A stretch of 6,510 nucleotides of DNA from Nitrospirota bacterium. GTDB taxonomy: Bacteria > Nitrospirota > Nitrospiria > SBBL01 > Manganitrophaceae. Numbering within the stretch: position 1 is the stretch's first letter; every line of letters begins with the position of its first letter. The stretch lies in assembly GCA_023248505.1 (NCBI GenBank), contig JAHFEM010000116.1:1-6510 (forward strand), in the 5' to 3' direction. Below the pieces are notes generated by a model, which saw only the letters and a list, made by a program, of their open reading frames with translations, was not told where the DNA came from and did not search any database. This document shows positions 1 through 5,969 of the stretch, in pieces. The translations under genes were made by a program, and so were the position numbers.

Positions 1-194
1 ACCTTCTTCCCGCCGAGCTCCCCCAAGAAGGTTCGATACTCTCTTTTCCAGGCAAGCTCCGCCGCCTTCTCCCCTCCCCGCCGCTCAATCTGTGCGGCGA
101 TCTTCGGGACCCGAAACGGATCACCGGGGAGGAGCGCCAGCTTCGCCCCCTTCAGCATGCTTCGAGATAGATCAAGATGGTAGACTTTCGGCAT
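1..194 (-). CDS. udp: Uridine phosphorylase family protein, N-terminal fragment (runs off left edge)
   Basis: Only the first 64 codons are present; the gene continues beyond base 1. The protein begins MPKVYHLDLSRSMLKGAKLA, and the segment LLPGDPFRVPKIA follows. This matches, by recall, the N-terminus of E. coli uridine phosphorylase ([29 protein letters not shown]). The alignable residues include His6 (E. coli His8), Gly24 and Arg28 of the PGDPxR phosphate-binding loop (Gly26, Arg30) and Arg51 of the REY segment (Arg48). The family is cytosolic and splits uridine with phosphate into uracil and ribose 1-phosphate in pyrimidine salvage. The start is supported by a GAGGAG ribosome site (205-210 on the complement) ten bases upstream. 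The gene lies 146 bp downstream of the reductase gene on the same strand, so they could share a transcript. A related purine or methylthioadenosine phosphorylase is the alternative; the fragment is too short to settle substrate. Confidence 0.8.
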   Translation of the reverse strand, partial: MPKVYHLDLSRSMLKGAKLALLPGDPFRVPKIAAQIERRGGEKAAELAWKREYRTFLGELGGKK

Positions 195-214
195 ACAGAC
201 ACGTCTCCTCTTTG

Positions 215-260
215 CCTGCCTGCACCGTTTCCCCGTGCACCCGGCAGGATGCACGGGGAA
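215..260 (-). promoter_or_regulatory. Two mutually exclusive hairpins in the udp leader (attenuator-like)
   Basis: On the minus strand, a perfect 10-bp inverted repeat, TTCCCCGTGC (260-251) with GCACGGGGAA (238-229), can form a hairpin with a 12-nt loop. An alternative hairpin pairs CCTGCC and TGCAC (248-243 and 239-235, separated by a 3-nt bulge) with GTGCA and GGCAGG (225-215), giving 11 bp around a 9-nt loop. The two share bases 235-238 and so cannot coexist. The second ends about five bases before the ribosome site at 205-210. No run of T follows either hairpin, so neither is a classical intrinsic terminator. The pairing is seen directly; control of translation or transcription is inference. 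Confidence 0.35.
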
Positions 261-271
261 GCGGGAGGGGG

Positions 272-305
272 TAGAAGGTAACCTTTCAGCTGGGCCGGCC
301 TTCTA
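272..305 (-). repeat. 7-bp inverted repeat between the reductase stop and udp
   Basis: TAGAAGG at 272-278 is complementary to CCTTCTA at 299-305, with a 20-nt loop that contains a GGCCGGCC-like GC-rich stretch. It sits about 36 bp past the reductase stop codon. No T-run follows on the minus strand, so it is a poor terminator. It may be an mRNA-stabilising hairpin or chance. I see no convincing promoter for udp between 195 and 340. Confidence 0.25.
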
Positions 306-340
306 TCCCCTCGCCCTCCCTGCAAAAGAGGGTTAAGCTC

Positions 341-1063
341 TTAACCAATTGCGCCGCGGCGCTGGACCACAATCTCTTTAATGATCGTGACCGGCGAGAG
401 GTGGAGCAGGCCGATGATGATCTTTCCGATGTCCTCGGGCGGGATCATCTCCTCCGGCGGCACCGAAACCCCCGCCACCATCGGGGTCGCCACATAGCCC
501 GGACAGATCGCCGTGGCGCGGATCTGATGCGCGACCCCCTCCTCCAGGAGGCTCTCGGTCAGTCCAATCAAGCCGAATTTCGAGGCGGAGTAGGCGGCCA
601 GCCCCCCGGTCCCTTCCTTCCCGGCCAACGAGGAGATGTTCACGATATATCCGGAGCGCTGCCACTTCATCACCGGCAGCACGGCTTTCATGCAGAGGAA
701 GGCCCCCTTTAAATTGACCGACTGGACGCGATCCCAATCGGCCTCGCTCATCTCTTCGATCGGAGCCGACTGGCCGATCCCGGCATTGTTGACCAGCAGA
801 TCGACCCGGCTCCACCGGTCGACCGTCTCCCGGACCATCGCTTCGACCTGAGCGGCCACGGAGACATCGGTCCGGATCGCCATGAGACGATCTTCCCCCT
901 TCGCCTCTTTCTTTAATTCCGCAACGGCATGGGCGAGCTTCTCTTGGTTTCGGGCGGCAATCGCCACCCGCATCCCCTCGGCCAGAGCCGCCCGGGCAAC
1001 GGCAAAGCCGATCCCGCTGCTTCCCCCGGTGATAACGGCCACTTGGTCTTTTAGATGCGGCAT
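341..1063 (-). CDS. Short-chain dehydrogenase/reductase (FabG-like SDR family oxidoreductase)
   Basis: This is a 240-residue classical SDR, a usual length for the family, with one Rossmann domain that reduces carbonyls or oxidises alcohols in the cytosol. The cofactor loop TGGSSGIG is at residues 12-19, and an Arg at position 38 (AARN) after beta-2 favours NADP(H). Asp66-Val67 contacts adenine, NNAG is at 92-95, and the catalytic residues are Asn117, Ser145, Tyr158 and Lys162 (YSASK). PGYVATPM follows at 188-195. The substrate cannot be told; 3-oxoacyl-ACP, a sugar or another ketone are all possible. I chose the ATG at 1063 because the conserved fold begins a few residues later. A TTG at 1099 would add 12 residues that do not look like SDR. 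Neither start has a well-spaced ribosome site (GAGG lies only two bases before the ATG). The gene is divergent from the acyl-AMP ligase fusion. Confidence 0.9.
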   Translation of the reverse strand: MPHLKDQVAVITGGSSGIGFAVARAALAEGMRVAIAARNQEKLAHAVAELKKEAKGEDRLMAIRTDVSVAAQVEAMVRETVDRWSRVDLLVNNAGIGQSAPIEEMSEADWDRVQSVNLKGAFLCMKAVLPVMKWQRSGYIVNISSLAGKEGTGGLAAYSASKFGLIGLTESLLEEGVAHQIRATAICPGYVATPMVAGVSVPPEEMIPPEDIGKIIIGLLHLSPVTIIKEIVVQRRGAIG

Positions 1064-1146
1064 GGCCTCATTCTGCCATTGAACCGCTCCGAGAGTCAAA
1101 CAAATCTAACCCGCTGCAATGCGCCTTCCCCTTCGCCGGGTCCCGG

Positions 1147-1176
1147 AAAAAGAGAGGGCCGCTGTGAAACCTCTCT
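1147..1176 (-). terminator. Terminator-like hairpin in the reductase leader
   Basis: Read on the minus strand, AGAGAGG (1176-1170), a 12-nt loop and CCTCTCT (1157-1151) form a perfect 7-bp stem that runs straight into TTTT (1150-1147). It lies 83 bp before the reductase ATG, inside any transcript starting in the AT-rich core. It could act as a weak attenuator or stop stray antisense transcripts. The stem is short and the loop long, so intrinsic termination is only possible, not clear. Confidence 0.3.
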
Positions 1177-1198
1177 GGAGCGTTCCGTATTCCAGGGG

Positions 1199-1214
1199 TA
1201 CTCCTTTCGGAGTA
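1199..1214. promoter_or_regulatory. NarL/FixJ-type 7-2-7 inverted repeat, candidate operator
   Basis: TACTCCT-TT-CGGAGTA is an inverted repeat with six perfectly complementary bases per arm. The left heptamer fits the E. coli NarL consensus TACYYMT fully, the right one in six of seven positions, and the 2-bp gap is the NarP/NarL 7-2-7 arrangement. Its centre (about 1206) lies roughly 48 bp before the start site expected from the TAGAAT at 1243-1248, a position used by activators. As RNA it would be a 6-bp hairpin with a UUUC loop, followed after a few bases by a T-run (1221-1225), so a weak terminator is the alternative reading. Confidence 0.4.
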
Positions 1215-1220
1215 TTGTCC

Positions 1221-1248
1221 TTTTTAATCAATTATCACATGATAGAAT
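1221..1248 (+). promoter_or_regulatory. Candidate sigma70-like promoter of the ligase fusion
   Basis: TAGAAT (1243-1248) matches the -10 consensus in five of six bases. Sixteen bases upstream is only a poor -35 (TTTTTA, 1221-1226), as expected for an activator-dependent promoter next to the inverted repeat at 1199-1214. The implied leader is about 110 nt. TATTAT at 1253-1258 is an alternative -10. The same TAGAAT occurs in the aldehyde dehydrogenase promoter. Confidence 0.4.
1231..1239 (-). promoter_or_regulatory. Candidate extended -10 for the reductase
   Basis: On the minus strand bases 1239-1231 read TGTGATAAT, an extended -10 pattern (TGn followed by GATAAT, five of six to TATAAT). No good -35 lies at the proper distance, which extended -10 promoters tolerate. 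It would give the reductase mRNA a leader of about 160 nt that includes the hairpin at 1147-1176. It overlaps the plus-strand promoter, so the two could compete. Confidence 0.25.
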
Positions 1249-1367
1249 AAGCTATTATCCCCATGGACAATGTATCCGACGAATCTCTCTCATCCCGCGC
1301 TCCTTGGTGAATAAGGAATCGGATCGAGTCTCTCTTCTTCCACCCTCCGTCAGAGGAGTCATTTCTT

Positions 1368-4196
1368 ATGGCAACCGAGCGTCTCCCCGACCCCCGTGAT
1401 ATCGTCGAACAAAAGGTCCTTGAGATTCTCCAGGAGTTTGTCGCCGAGCTTGGGATGGAACGGGCCGCCCATTCGGTTTCCTTGGACGCTTCTCTCGATC
1501 GCGATCTCGGGATGGGAAGTTTGGAGCGGGTCGAGTTGCTTCTTCGGATCGAGAAGGCCTTCTCCGCCCGAATTCCGGAACATCTGATCGCCGAGGCAAG
1601 AACCCCGCGCGACCTGGCGCGCGCCGTTCTGCGATCCGAAGCCCCCGGGCGTCCCCTCTCAATGGAACGGCTTCCGGAGATTGGAGAAGCCACCCCCCCG
1701 CCTGAAACCGCTTCATCCCTGCTGGAGGTTCTTCTGAATCGGGCGGAGAGAGAGGCCGGCCGACCGCATATCTACCTTCCGCAAGAAGACGGAATGGAAT
1801 CCAAGATCACCTACGGTCAGCTCGTCGACGCGGCCGGCGCCGTCGCGCAAGGGCTGTTGGAGCAGGGGCTCCGCCGCCGCGAGACGGTCGCGTTGATGCT
1901 CCCCACCGGGCCCGATTTTTTCTACACCTTCTTCGGCGTCCTCTTTGCCGGAGGCATCCCCGTCCCGCTCTATCCTCCCGTTCGGATCGATCAGATCGAA
2001 GAGTATGCCCGCCGCCAGGTCGCCATCTTACAGAAGGCCGATGCCCGCGTCCTCGTTGCTTCCAGCCGGGTGGAGGGCTTGGCCAAACTCCTCCGGCCGC
2101 TCGTTCCCAGTCTCACCGATGTGACGACGGTTGAAACATTGCGCCGATCTTCTTCCGAGCGGCCGAAAATCGAACTGCGGCCGGAAGATCCGGCCCTCAT
2201 TCAGTTCACCTCCGGGAGCACCGGCCTCCCCAAGGGGGTCCTGCTGGCGCACGAGAATGTCCTCGCCAACATTCGCGCCATCGGCCAGGCGGCCCGGATC
2301 GGACCGGCCGATGCCGGGGTCAGCTGGTTGCCGCTCTACCATGACATGGGGCTCATCGGCTCCTGGCTCGGCGCCCTCTACTTCGGCATCCCGATTGCCA
2401 TTCTCTCGCCGCTGACCTTTCTGACCCGGCCGGAGCGGTGGCTCTGGGCGATTCACTATCACCGGGGAACCCTCTCCGCCGCGCCGAACTTTGCTTACGA
2501 GCTCTGCGTGCGCAAGATCGACGAGCGGGCCATCGAAGGACTTGATTTGAGCTCCTGGCGGGTCGCCTTCAACGGCGCCGAGCCGGTCAGCCCCGACACC
2601 CTCGCCCGGTTTACAAAACGGTTCGCCCCCTATGGTTTTCGGAAGGAGACTTTCTTTCCGGTGTATGGATTGGCCGAATCGTCGGTGGCTTTAACCTTCC
2701 CCCCGATCGGGCGGCCCCCTCGGATCGACGCCGTCGACCGCGAGCCGCTCGAGCGCCATCGTCGGGCGGAGCCGGCGCCTTCCTCCGAACCCTCTCCGCT
2801 CCACTTTGTCTCCTGTGGCGCGCCTCTCCCCCGGCACGAGGTTCGAATTGTCGACGCGTCGGGCGGCGAAGCGGGAGAGCGGATCGAAGGAGCGCTGCAG
2901 TTTCGGGGACCGTCGACGATGAGAGGCTATTACCGCGATCCGGAGGCGACAGAGAAGGCCTTCCAGGACGGCTGGTGCGATTCAGGCGATTTTGCTTATC
3001 GGGCGGAGGGAGAGATCTTCGTAACGGGCCGGCGCAAGGACATCATTATCAAGGCGGGCCGGAATCTCTATCCGCAAGAGGTGGAAGAAATTGTCGGAGA
3101 GATCGCCGGCATCCGCAGAGGACGGGTCGCCGCCTTCGGCATCCCCGACCCGGAGATCGGAACGGAGAAACTGGTGGTCGTCGCCGAGACAAGGGCGGAA
3201 AAGGAAGAGGCGCGGCGCCGGTTGATCGGAGAGGTGATGGAGAAAGTCGCGGCCGCGACCGATATCCGGCCCGACATCGTCTCATTGGTCCCGCCCGATA
3301 CCATTCCTAAAACCTCGAGCGGGAAACTCCGCCGCGCCGCGCTTCGGGCGGCTTATCTGCAGGGGGAGATGGGGCCGCCGCGCCGCGCCCCCGCGCTCCA
3401 GATCGCCGGGATATGGTTGGCCGGTCTCGGCGCGCGCTTGAAACATGCTCTGGCCGTCTTCGGCCGTCTGGCCTATACCGCCTACGTCGGGATCGTTCTT
3501 CTTCTGACCCTGCCCCCCGTCTGGCTGGCCATGCGCCTCTTACCGGCCGGGCCGCGGGCCGCTCGTCTCTCTCATTTCTGGGCGCGTCGATTCCTCTCTT
3601 GGGTCGGCTGCCCTCTCACGGTGGAGGGCCGCGCTCATCTTTCGGAGAACGGCCCGCTCGTTCTCGTTGCGAACCACTCCGGCTATCTTGATGCGGTCGT
3701 CTTGATGGCGGCGCTTCCACCCGGCTTCCTCTTTGTGGCCAAGCGGGAATTGATGTCGGCGCCGATCATTCGGACCTTCATCCAGAAGGTGGGACACTTG
3801 ACGGTGGACCGGCTCGACCTATCCGAGAGCGTCACAGGCACGCAACGGATCGAGAAGGCGCTTCAGCAGGGCCATTCGGTCTTGATCTTCCCGGAAGGGA
3901 CCTTCTCCCGGATTCGGGGGGTCCGCCCCTTCCGGCTGGGGGCCTTTAAAGTCGCCGCCGAGACCGGCCGGCCGGTCTGCCCGGTGGCCATTCGAGGAAC
4001 CCGCGAGATCCTCTGGCCCGGACGCCGGCTTCCTCGGCCCGGCCCGATACAGGTCACCCTCGGAGAGCCGATCTCCCCGGCGGGACGGGATTGGCTGGAG
4101 ATCGTCCGTCTGCGCGATCTTGCCAAGGCCGAGATCGTCCGCCACGCAGGGGAACCGTCGATCGATCTGGTGGCCGCGGAAATCGCTGCGGAGTAG
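1368..4196 (+). CDS. ACP - fatty acyl-AMP ligase (FAAL) - PlsC acyltransferase fusion protein
   Basis: A 942-residue protein with three domains. Residues about 10-92 are an acyl carrier domain with the phosphopantetheine serine at Ser51 (DLGMGSLERVEL). Residues about 115-665 are an adenylate-forming ligase: TSGSTGLPKG 281-290, LPLYHDMGLIG 321-331, NGAEPV 402-407, YGLAESS 433-439, DSGD 538-541, GRRKD 554-558, PKTSSGKLRR 647-656 with Lys653 as the likely catalytic lysine. APNFAYELCVRKI (372-384) and the Pro-rich insert after YGLAE (about 443-478) mark the FAAL type, which passes acyl-AMP to a carrier rather than to CoA. After a hydrophobic segment (about 701-726) comes a PlsC domain: HSGYLD 770-775 (HX4D), VDR 813-815, FPEGT 841-845, PVAIRGTR 872-879. 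Inferred role: activate free fatty acid, load its own carrier and acylate a glycerolipid at the inner membrane. AGAGGAG (1352-1358) nine bases upstream fixes the start; TAG and TGA stops stand in tandem. Confidence 0.92.
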   Translation: MATERLPDPRDIVEQKVLEILQEFVAELGMERAAHSVSLDASLDRDLGMGSLERVELLLRIEKAFSARIPEHLIAEARTPRDLARAVLRSEAPGRPLSMERLPEIGEATPPPETASSLLEVLLNRAEREAGRPHIYLPQEDGMESKITYGQLVDAAGAVAQGLLEQGLRRRETVALMLPTGPDFFYTFFGVLFAGGIPVPLYPPVRIDQIEEYARRQVAILQKADARVLVASSRVEGLAKLLRPLVPSLTDVTTVETLRRSSSERPKIELRPEDPALIQFTSGSTGLPKGVLLAHENVLANIRAIGQAARIGPADAGVSWLPLYHDMGLIGSWLGALYFGIPIAILSPLTFLTRPERWLWAIHYHRGTLSAAPNFAYELCVRKIDERAIEGLDLSSWRVAFNGAEPVSPDTLARFTKRFAPYGFRKETFFPVYGLAESSVALTFPPIGRPPRIDAVDREPLERHRRAEPAPSSEPSPLHFVSCGAPLPRHEVRIVDASGGEAGERIEGALQFRGPSTMRGYYRDPEATEKAFQDGWCDSGDFAYRAEGEIFVTGRRKDIIIKAGRNLYPQEVEEIVGEIAGIRRGRVAAFGIPDPEIGTEKLVVVAETRAEKEEARRRLIGEVMEKVAAATDIRPDIVSLVPPDTIPKTSSGKLRRAALRAAYLQGEMGPPRRAPALQIAGIWLAGLGARLKHALAVFGRLAYTAYVGIVLLLTLPPVWLAMRLLPAGPRAARLSHFWARRFLSWVGCPLTVEGRAHLSENGPLVLVANHSGYLDAVVLMAALPPGFLFVAKRELMSAPIIRTFIQKVGHLTVDRLDLSESVTGTQRIEKALQQGHSVLIFPEGTFSRIRGVRPFRLGAFKVAAETGRPVCPVAIRGTREILWPGRRLPRPGPIQVTLGEPISPAGRDWLEIVRLRDLAKAEIVRHAGEPSIDLVAAEIAAE

Positions 4197-4228
4197 TGAA
4201 CCGCTCCTGTGACGCCTTTCTGGTCATC

Positions 4229-4262
4229 CGGACAGCCGACTCACGGCCGTCCGCCGCATTTT
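4229..4262 (+). terminator. Rho-independent terminator of the ligase fusion
   Basis: CGGAC (4229-4233) and GCCG (4235-4238) pair with CGGC (4244-4247) and GTCCG (4249-4253), with one A-C mismatch and the loop ACTCA. TTTT follows five bases after the stem (4259-4262). The hairpin begins 33 bp after the stop codon. The T-run is short and slightly displaced, so efficiency may be moderate. Confidence 0.55.
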
Positions 4263-4301
4263 CAGAATTAACATCCTAAAGCATTGCTTTAAGTTTTCAG
4301 A
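4259..4301. repeat. 15-bp palindrome flanked by TTTTCAGA direct repeats
   Basis: TAAAGCA-T-TGCTTTA (4277-4291) is a perfect palindrome about one base. TTTTCAGA occurs on both sides in the same orientation (4259-4266 and 4294-4301), 35 bp apart. The AT-rich stem followed by TTTT (4294-4297) could be a second, weak terminator. The symmetry also suits a repressor operator, though it lies about 170 bp upstream of the dehydrogenase promoter. Confidence 0.35.
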
Positions 4302-4458
4302 GAAACGGATGACACTTCAGCAGACGGAATCGGTCTGATCGGCGCGTCGCGTGTGAATTGCCCGTCCTTTCTTGCTCTCCCGCGCTCACGCCGGTCGCTC
4401 CTATCGACCGCTTGTCCCCGCTGTAAATCATCCGAATCGGCGTCATCTTCTCAGAGGA

Positions 4459-4487
4459 TTGTTTCCACCCTCTCGCCTTTCTAGAAT
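4459..4487 (+). promoter_or_regulatory. Sigma70-like promoter of the aldehyde dehydrogenase
   Basis: TTGTTT (4459-4464) and TAGAAT (4482-4487) are separated by exactly 17 bp, the optimal spacing. The -10 matches consensus in five of six bases, the -35 in its first three. The expected start, near 4494, leaves a leader of about 40 nt to the ATG at 4534. Only about 16 nt would precede the rival ATG at 4510. Confidence 0.55.
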
Positions 4488-4520
4488 ACAAGAAAGAAGC
4501 CCCTTCTCCATGAACGATGC

Positions 4521-4525
4521 AGAGG
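4521..4525 (+). promoter_or_regulatory. Ribosome binding site that fixes the aldehyde dehydrogenase start
   Basis: AGAGG ends eight bases before the ATG at 4534. It selects this start over the in-frame ATG at 4510, which would add MNDAEVLI, and over any start nearer 4372. Confidence 0.65.
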
Positions 4526-4533
4526 TTTTAATC

Positions 4534-5931
4534 ATGGCCATCGCAACCATCAATCCAGCGACGGGTGAGACCATCAAAATCTTCTCCCCGCTGACCGATC
4601 TGCAGATCGATGAGAAGATCCGGCGGGCCGAGGAGACGTTCCGGTCCTACCGGCAGGTCTCCTTCGCCGATCGAGCAAAATGGATGTCTCAGGCGGCTCA
4701 GATTCTTGAAATGGAGAAAGAGCCGCTCGGGCGGCTGATGACCCTTGAAATGGGGAAGCCGTTCAAGGCGGCGGCCGCCGAAGCCCTCAAGTGCGCCTGG
4801 GCCTGCCGTTACTATGTCGAGAATGCCGAGCGATTTCTGGCCGAGATGGAAGTGAAGGGCGATGCGACCCGCAGTTATATTCGCTTCCAACCGCTCGGTC
4901 CCCTCCTCGCCGTCATGCCGTGGAACTTTCCATTCTGGCAGGTTTTCCGTTTTGCCGCGCCGGCCTTGATGGCTGGAAATGTCGTCCTGCTTAAACATGC
5001 TTCGAACGTCCCTCAATGCGCCCTCGCCATCGAGGCGATTTTCAAGCGCGCCGGATTCCCGGAGGGGATCTTTCAAACCCTCCTCATCGGCTCCGAACAG
5101 GTCTCCCGCGTGATCGACGATCCGCGCGTCCGCGCGGCCACCCTCACCGGAAGCGTCGGCGCGGGAAGAGCGATCGGAGGCCAGGCCGGCCAGCGGATCA
5201 AAAAAACGGTCCTGGAGCTCGGCGGAAGCGATCCCTTCATCGTCATGCCGAGCGCCGATCTGGAAGAGGCGGTTAAAACGGCGGTCCAGGCGAGAGTCAT
5301 CAACAATGGGCAATCGTGCATCGCCGCCAAACGGTTCATCGTGGCGGAAGAGGCGGCCGGCCCATTTGAACGCCGATTCACTGAATTGATGGAAAGACTC
5401 CGGGTCGGCGATCCGATGGAGGAGAAGACGCAGATCGGCCCCCTCGCCACGGCCGATCAGGTGAAGATCGTCGATGAGCAGGTAAGCGCCGCCGTCGCAG
5501 CCGGAGCGCGGCTTCTCACCGGAGGGAGAAGGCTCGATCGTCCCGGATTTTATTACGCACCGACGGTCCTGACCGACATTCCGAGGGAGACGCCCGCATA
5601 CCGGGAGGAGATCTTCGGACCGGTCGCCTCCCTCTTCCGGGTGGCGAACATAGACGAGGCCATCCGCATGGCGAACGACACAGTCTTCGGACTCGGAAGC
5701 AGCGTCTGGACGAAGAACGCGATGGAGCGGGCCCGGTTCATCGACGAGATCGAAGCGGGGATGGTTTTTGTCAATGCGATGGTCGCCTCCGACCCCCGCC
5801 TCCCCTTCGGCGGTGTGAAGCAGTCGGGCTACGGGAGGGAGCTGAGCGAATTCGGAATCCGGGAATTCGTCAACATCAAAACAGTTTGGATCAAAGAGGA
5901 GGGCCAATCGCGCCGCAGCGAGATCGAATAG
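4534..5931 (+). CDS. NAD(P)-dependent succinate-semialdehyde dehydrogenase-type aldehyde dehydrogenase (Sad/YneI-like)
   Basis: A complete 465-residue aldehyde dehydrogenase, close to the short (about 460) Sad/YneI group. It would oxidise an aldehyde, in this group usually succinate semialdehyde to succinate, in the cytosol. Visible motifs are the start MAIATINPATGE, PWNFPFWQ (129-136, oxyanion Asn131), Lys154 for cofactor binding, TGSVGAG (205-211), LELGGSDPF with general base Glu228, NNGQSC with catalytic Cys262, and EEIFGPVAS near residue 360. The C-terminal block (ASDPRLPFGGVKQSGYGREL, then SEFGIREFVNIKTVW) closely parallels the E. coli Sad C-terminus as I recall it. The start is set by AGAGG at 4521-4525. 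The gene has its own promoter and follows the terminator of the fusion gene, so it is probably a separate unit. The next gene begins 38 bp later with no terminator seen between. Substrate is inferred from family; a fatty or other semialdehyde is possible. Confidence 0.9.
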   Translation: MAIATINPATGETIKIFSPLTDLQIDEKIRRAEETFRSYRQVSFADRAKWMSQAAQILEMEKEPLGRLMTLEMGKPFKAAAAEALKCAWACRYYVENAERFLAEMEVKGDATRSYIRFQPLGPLLAVMPWNFPFWQVFRFAAPALMAGNVVLLKHASNVPQCALAIEAIFKRAGFPEGIFQTLLIGSEQVSRVIDDPRVRAATLTGSVGAGRAIGGQAGQRIKKTVLELGGSDPFIVMPSADLEEAVKTAVQARVINNGQSCIAAKRFIVAEEAAGPFERRFTELMERLRVGDPMEEKTQIGPLATADQVKIVDEQVSAAVAAGARLLTGGRRLDRPGFYYAPTVLTDIPRETPAYREEIFGPVASLFRVANIDEAIRMANDTVFGLGSSVWTKNAMERARFIDEIEAGMVFVNAMVASDPRLPFGGVKQSGYGRELSEFGIREFVNIKTVWIKEEGQSRRSEIE

Positions 5932-5969
5932 CCTCATCGGGACCTCTTCTTTATCGGAAGTTCGCTTTT

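Larger units (their letters stand above)
1064..1367. promoter_or_regulatory. Divergent control region between the reductase and the ligase fusion
   Basis: No gene is supported here. The stretch 1219-1258 is much more AT-rich than its surroundings and is the likely promoter core for both directions. It is framed by TTGTCC (1215-1220) and its complement GGACAA (1265-1270). Other elements are a CCGGG-T-CCCGG palindrome (1136-1146), a hairpin with T-run in the reductase direction (1147-1176), the 7-2-7 inverted repeat (1199-1214) and TATCA-CA-TGATA (1233-1244). An imperfect direct repeat is also present, CGAATCTCTCT (1280-1290) and CGAGTCTCTCT (1325-1335). All are read directly; their roles are inferred. 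Confidence 0.55.
4197..4533. other. Intergenic spacer before the aldehyde dehydrogenase
   Basis: No coding sequence is supported. The spacer holds the transcription terminator of the fusion gene (4229-4262), an AT-rich palindrome between two direct repeats (4259-4301), a small inverted repeat CAGAC/GTCTG (4321-4325 and 4333-4337) and the aldehyde dehydrogenase promoter (4459-4487). The reading frame open from 4372 is only an upstream extension of the dehydrogenase frame, and its sequence is not conserved-looking. From about 4340 to 4455 I see nothing specific. Confidence 0.6.

Noticed and set aside
92..274. 60-codon plus-strand frame at the left end
   Set aside because: It lies opposite the recognisable phosphorylase N-terminus and its leader and shows no motif.
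1064..1099. TTG start adding 12 residues to the reductase
   Set aside because: No ribosome site before it and the added residues lie outside the SDR fold; the ATG at 1063 is preferred, though its own ribosome site is also poor.
1280..1335. CGAATCTCTCT / CGAGTCTCTCT as a regulator-binding direct repeat
   Set aside because: Only two copies, one mismatch, and composed of simple CT-rich sequence; too weak to call as a site.
1235..1693. 152-codon minus-strand frame overlapping the start of the fusion gene
   Set aside because: Arg/Ser-rich shadow of the carrier domain; it also covers the likely promoter.
4297..4491. 64-codon minus-strand frame in the spacer before the aldehyde dehydrogenase
   Set aside because: No family resemblance, and it covers the dehydrogenase promoter; a real small gene cannot be excluded but is unsupported.
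4372..4533. Upstream in-frame extension of the aldehyde dehydrogenase
   Set aside because: The family N-terminus begins at MAIATINPATGE, with a ribosome site eight bases before the ATG at 4534; the promoter lies inside the extension.
4528..5937. 469-codon open frame on the minus strand opposite the aldehyde dehydrogenase
   Set aside because: Its product has no recognisable family motif and mirrors a well-supported enzyme frame; long antisense frames are common in GC-rich genes.
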